The notes under the pieces are model-generated. The model was not told the origin of the DNA, made no database searches, and saw nothing but the letters and a program-made list of their open reading frames with translations. Positions 6,883-8,012 of a stretch of 8,012 nt of DNA are shown in pieces; within the stretch, counting starts at the first letter, position 1; every line of letters starts with the position of its first letter. The stretch is from Leptolinea sp. (lineage in GTDB: Bacteria > Chloroflexota > Anaerolineae > Anaerolineales > Anaerolineaceae). The position numbers and the translations under genes are program-made. Location of the stretch: assembly GCA_022837205.1 (NCBI GenBank), contig JALHEL010000090.1:1-8012 (forward strand), read 5' to 3'.

Positions 6883-8012
6883 AATTCCGCTCCGAAAGCG
6901 CCGTCATCACTGAAGACAGGTGTACCCGCCAGACCGACTTGCCCTAATTGGTTGGCAATGACGGATAATTCAGCCGTATAACCGCCGTAGTAGATAATTT
7001 CGGGTTTCTTGGAAGCAATCGAGGTCAAAACTGCAGAGTAGTCTGCTTCGCCCGGAGTGATCGCTTCATAAGCGACGGGTTCAACGCCTAATTTAACCAG
7101 CGTATCGCGAACGGTATCGGCAATTCCTTTTCCGTAATCCATGCCGTCATGCAAAACCGCAACCTTCTTATAGCCTAATGTATTGACGATGAATTCTGCG
7201 GCAAACTTGCCTTGTTCGGCATCTTGGAAAACAATTCGGTTGAATACTTTATTGTTTTCGGTCAGATTGGCACCGGTGGCGGAAGGAGAAAGCATCGGAA
7301 TGTAGTACTTTTCCATAATCGGGATAATTGCGGCGGATTCACCGGTTAATACATTACCGGCAACTGCGACAAACGTATCATCGGTCACCCATTTGTTAGC
7401 GATGGAAACGGCTGTTTCCGGTGAGCCGACGGTATCTTCCGCCAAAAGTTCCCACTCGAATCCTTCCAGAGGCTTCAGATCGGAAATCGATATTTTCTCG
7501 CTGTCGGAAATATCCACACCATACATGGCGTATTCACCGGTAAGAGGACCTCCCATACCGTTTTTAATGGTATCTCCCGGTTTAATCACCGCGCAACCAC
7601 CTTCCGCGTCACAGCGGGATTTATCAGCCACGCCTTTGGCTTTCATCACATCGGAGGCGCCAGCTTCACTGCCGGATTTTTCGACACTTTCAACGGCTGT
7701 TTTTGCGGTGTCAACAGCGGTAGCGGCAGCTTCACCCACGGTCTTTTCCGCATTCTCTACAGCTGTTTCAGCGGAATTCGCTGCGGTCGAGACAATATTT
7801 TCCACAGCTTCCACGGCGGCAGCCGCTTGGGAACTCGTGGTTGCACTGGGTTCGGTTGTGGCGCTGGGTGCGGTTGTGGCACTGGGCGCTGTGGTGGCTT
7901 CCTCTACAACCTTAGTTGCCGGTTTGGGAGTTTCTGTGGCTTTACTTCCGCATCCGGTAAGAATTAAGGTAGAGATAAGCAATATACTGACTACAAACAA
8001 GAACGATTTTTT
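6732..8012 (-). CDS. livK: Substrate-binding lipoprotein LivK, 5' partial and frameshifted near its C-terminus
   Basis: This is the periplasmic or extracytoplasmic amino-acid receptor of the transporter. The frame is open to the right edge: the bases before TTG 7998-8000 read KKSF, so the real start probably lies just outside (an M before KKSFLFVV...). Counting from the TTG, a hydrophobic signal ends in a lipobox LTGC (C17), predicting lipid anchoring. A Thr/Ala/Pro repeat linker (about 35-58) and an Ala/Glu/Val-rich helical stretch (59-115) follow. The binding fold starts near 136 with CAVIKPGDTIK, then GGPLTGEYAMYG, and continues with LLAEDTVGSPETAVSIANKW, AVAGNVLTGESAAIIPI, PMLSPSATGANL, KKVAVLHDGMDYGKG, KKPEIIYYGG and FSDDGAFGAEFIEKA (to 377). 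From G378 the frame is wrong: 45 unrelated residues end at TAA 6732-6734, while the true C-terminus continues in another frame to 6637. The product would probably misfold. Confidence 0.88.
   Translation of the reverse strand, partial: KKSFLFVVSILLISTLILTGCGSKATETPKPATKVVEEATTAPSATTAPSATTEPSATTSSQAAAAVEAVENIVSTAANSAETAVENAEKTVGEAAATAVDTAKTAVESVEKSGSEAGASDVMKAKGVADKSRCDAEGGCAVIKPGDTIKNGMGGPLTGEYAMYGVDISDSEKISISDLKPLEGFEWELLAEDTVGSPETAVSIANKWVTDDTFVAVAGNVLTGESAAIIPIMEKYYIPMLSPSATGANLTENNKVFNRIVFQDAEQGKFAAEFIVNTLGYKKVAVLHDGMDYGKGIADTVRDTLVKLGVEPVAYEAITPGEADYSAVLTSIASKKPEIIYYGGYTAELSVIANQLGQVGLAGTPVFSDDGAFGAEFIEKAGSLMMLFRFLPNRSVKYLLSAMTEICTFRVRIWSKLSDQLPVSRE
7836..7898 (-). repeat. 18-bp coding repeat in the livK linker
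   Basis: Three imperfect 18-base units encode ATTAPS, ATTAPS and ATTEPS, followed by a partial ATT. They lie in the flexible linker just after the lipid-anchored Cys of LivK. Such repeats vary in copy number by slippage and would change only tether length. Confidence 0.75.

Noticed and set aside
7998..8000. TTG as the livK start codon
   Set aside because: The frame continues upstream to the edge as KKSF, completing a normal lipoprotein signal (positive residues then hydrophobic core), so the start is most likely just outside the window.
1..8012. CRISPR array, tRNA or rRNA genes, toxin-antitoxin or a novel defence system
   Set aside because: I saw no spaced repeat array, no tRNA-like cloverleaf or rRNA sequence and no unexplained gene cluster; every long gene is accounted for by the transporter or the IS.

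Overview
The window holds a branched-chain amino acid type (Liv/HAAT family) ABC transporter operon on the minus strand, in the order livK-livH-livM-livG-livF from high to low coordinates. Beyond its 3' end lies a complete insertion sequence with an IS1634/IS4-like DDE transposase. The first 82 bases are the tail of a plus-strand gene that converges on the operon.

Layout. 1-82: last 26 codons of an unrecognised plus-strand gene, followed by a strong terminator (86-117). About 121-2031: insertion sequence with 14-bp perfect terminal inverted repeats, one minus-strand transposase gene (211-1899), its own promoter (extended -10) and its own terminator. 2035-2068: terminator of the liv operon. 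2084-6357: livF, livG, livM and livH, tightly packed; livH/livM and livM/livG overlap by ATGA, and livG/livF are 13 bases apart. 6358-6636: a 279-base gap with two tandem stem-loops just after livK and an AT-rich livH leader. 6637-8012: livK, a lipoprotein substrate-binding gene that runs off the right edge at its 5' end and whose reading frame is broken near 6871-6882.

How the genes work together. LivK would be the lipid-anchored extracytoplasmic binding protein, LivH and LivM the two permease subunits, and LivG and LivF the two ATPases. Three things are unusual. The LivK frame is broken, apparently by an out-of-frame deletion, so the C-terminal part of the second lobe is not translated in frame. 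LivM carries about 195 extra N-terminal residues with several membrane segments. The insertion sequence lies exactly between two opposed terminators.

Organism. This is a bacterium of moderate-to-low GC with clear Shine-Dalgarno sites and intrinsic terminators. The Thr/Ala/Pro-rich linker after the LivK lipobox and the extended LivM suggest a low-GC member of Chloroflexota (Anaerolineae-like), with Bacillota as the alternative. This is inference from protein style and no marker gene is present. Nothing in the window looks like a wholly new system; the value is in the broken livK, the extended LivM and the insertion site.
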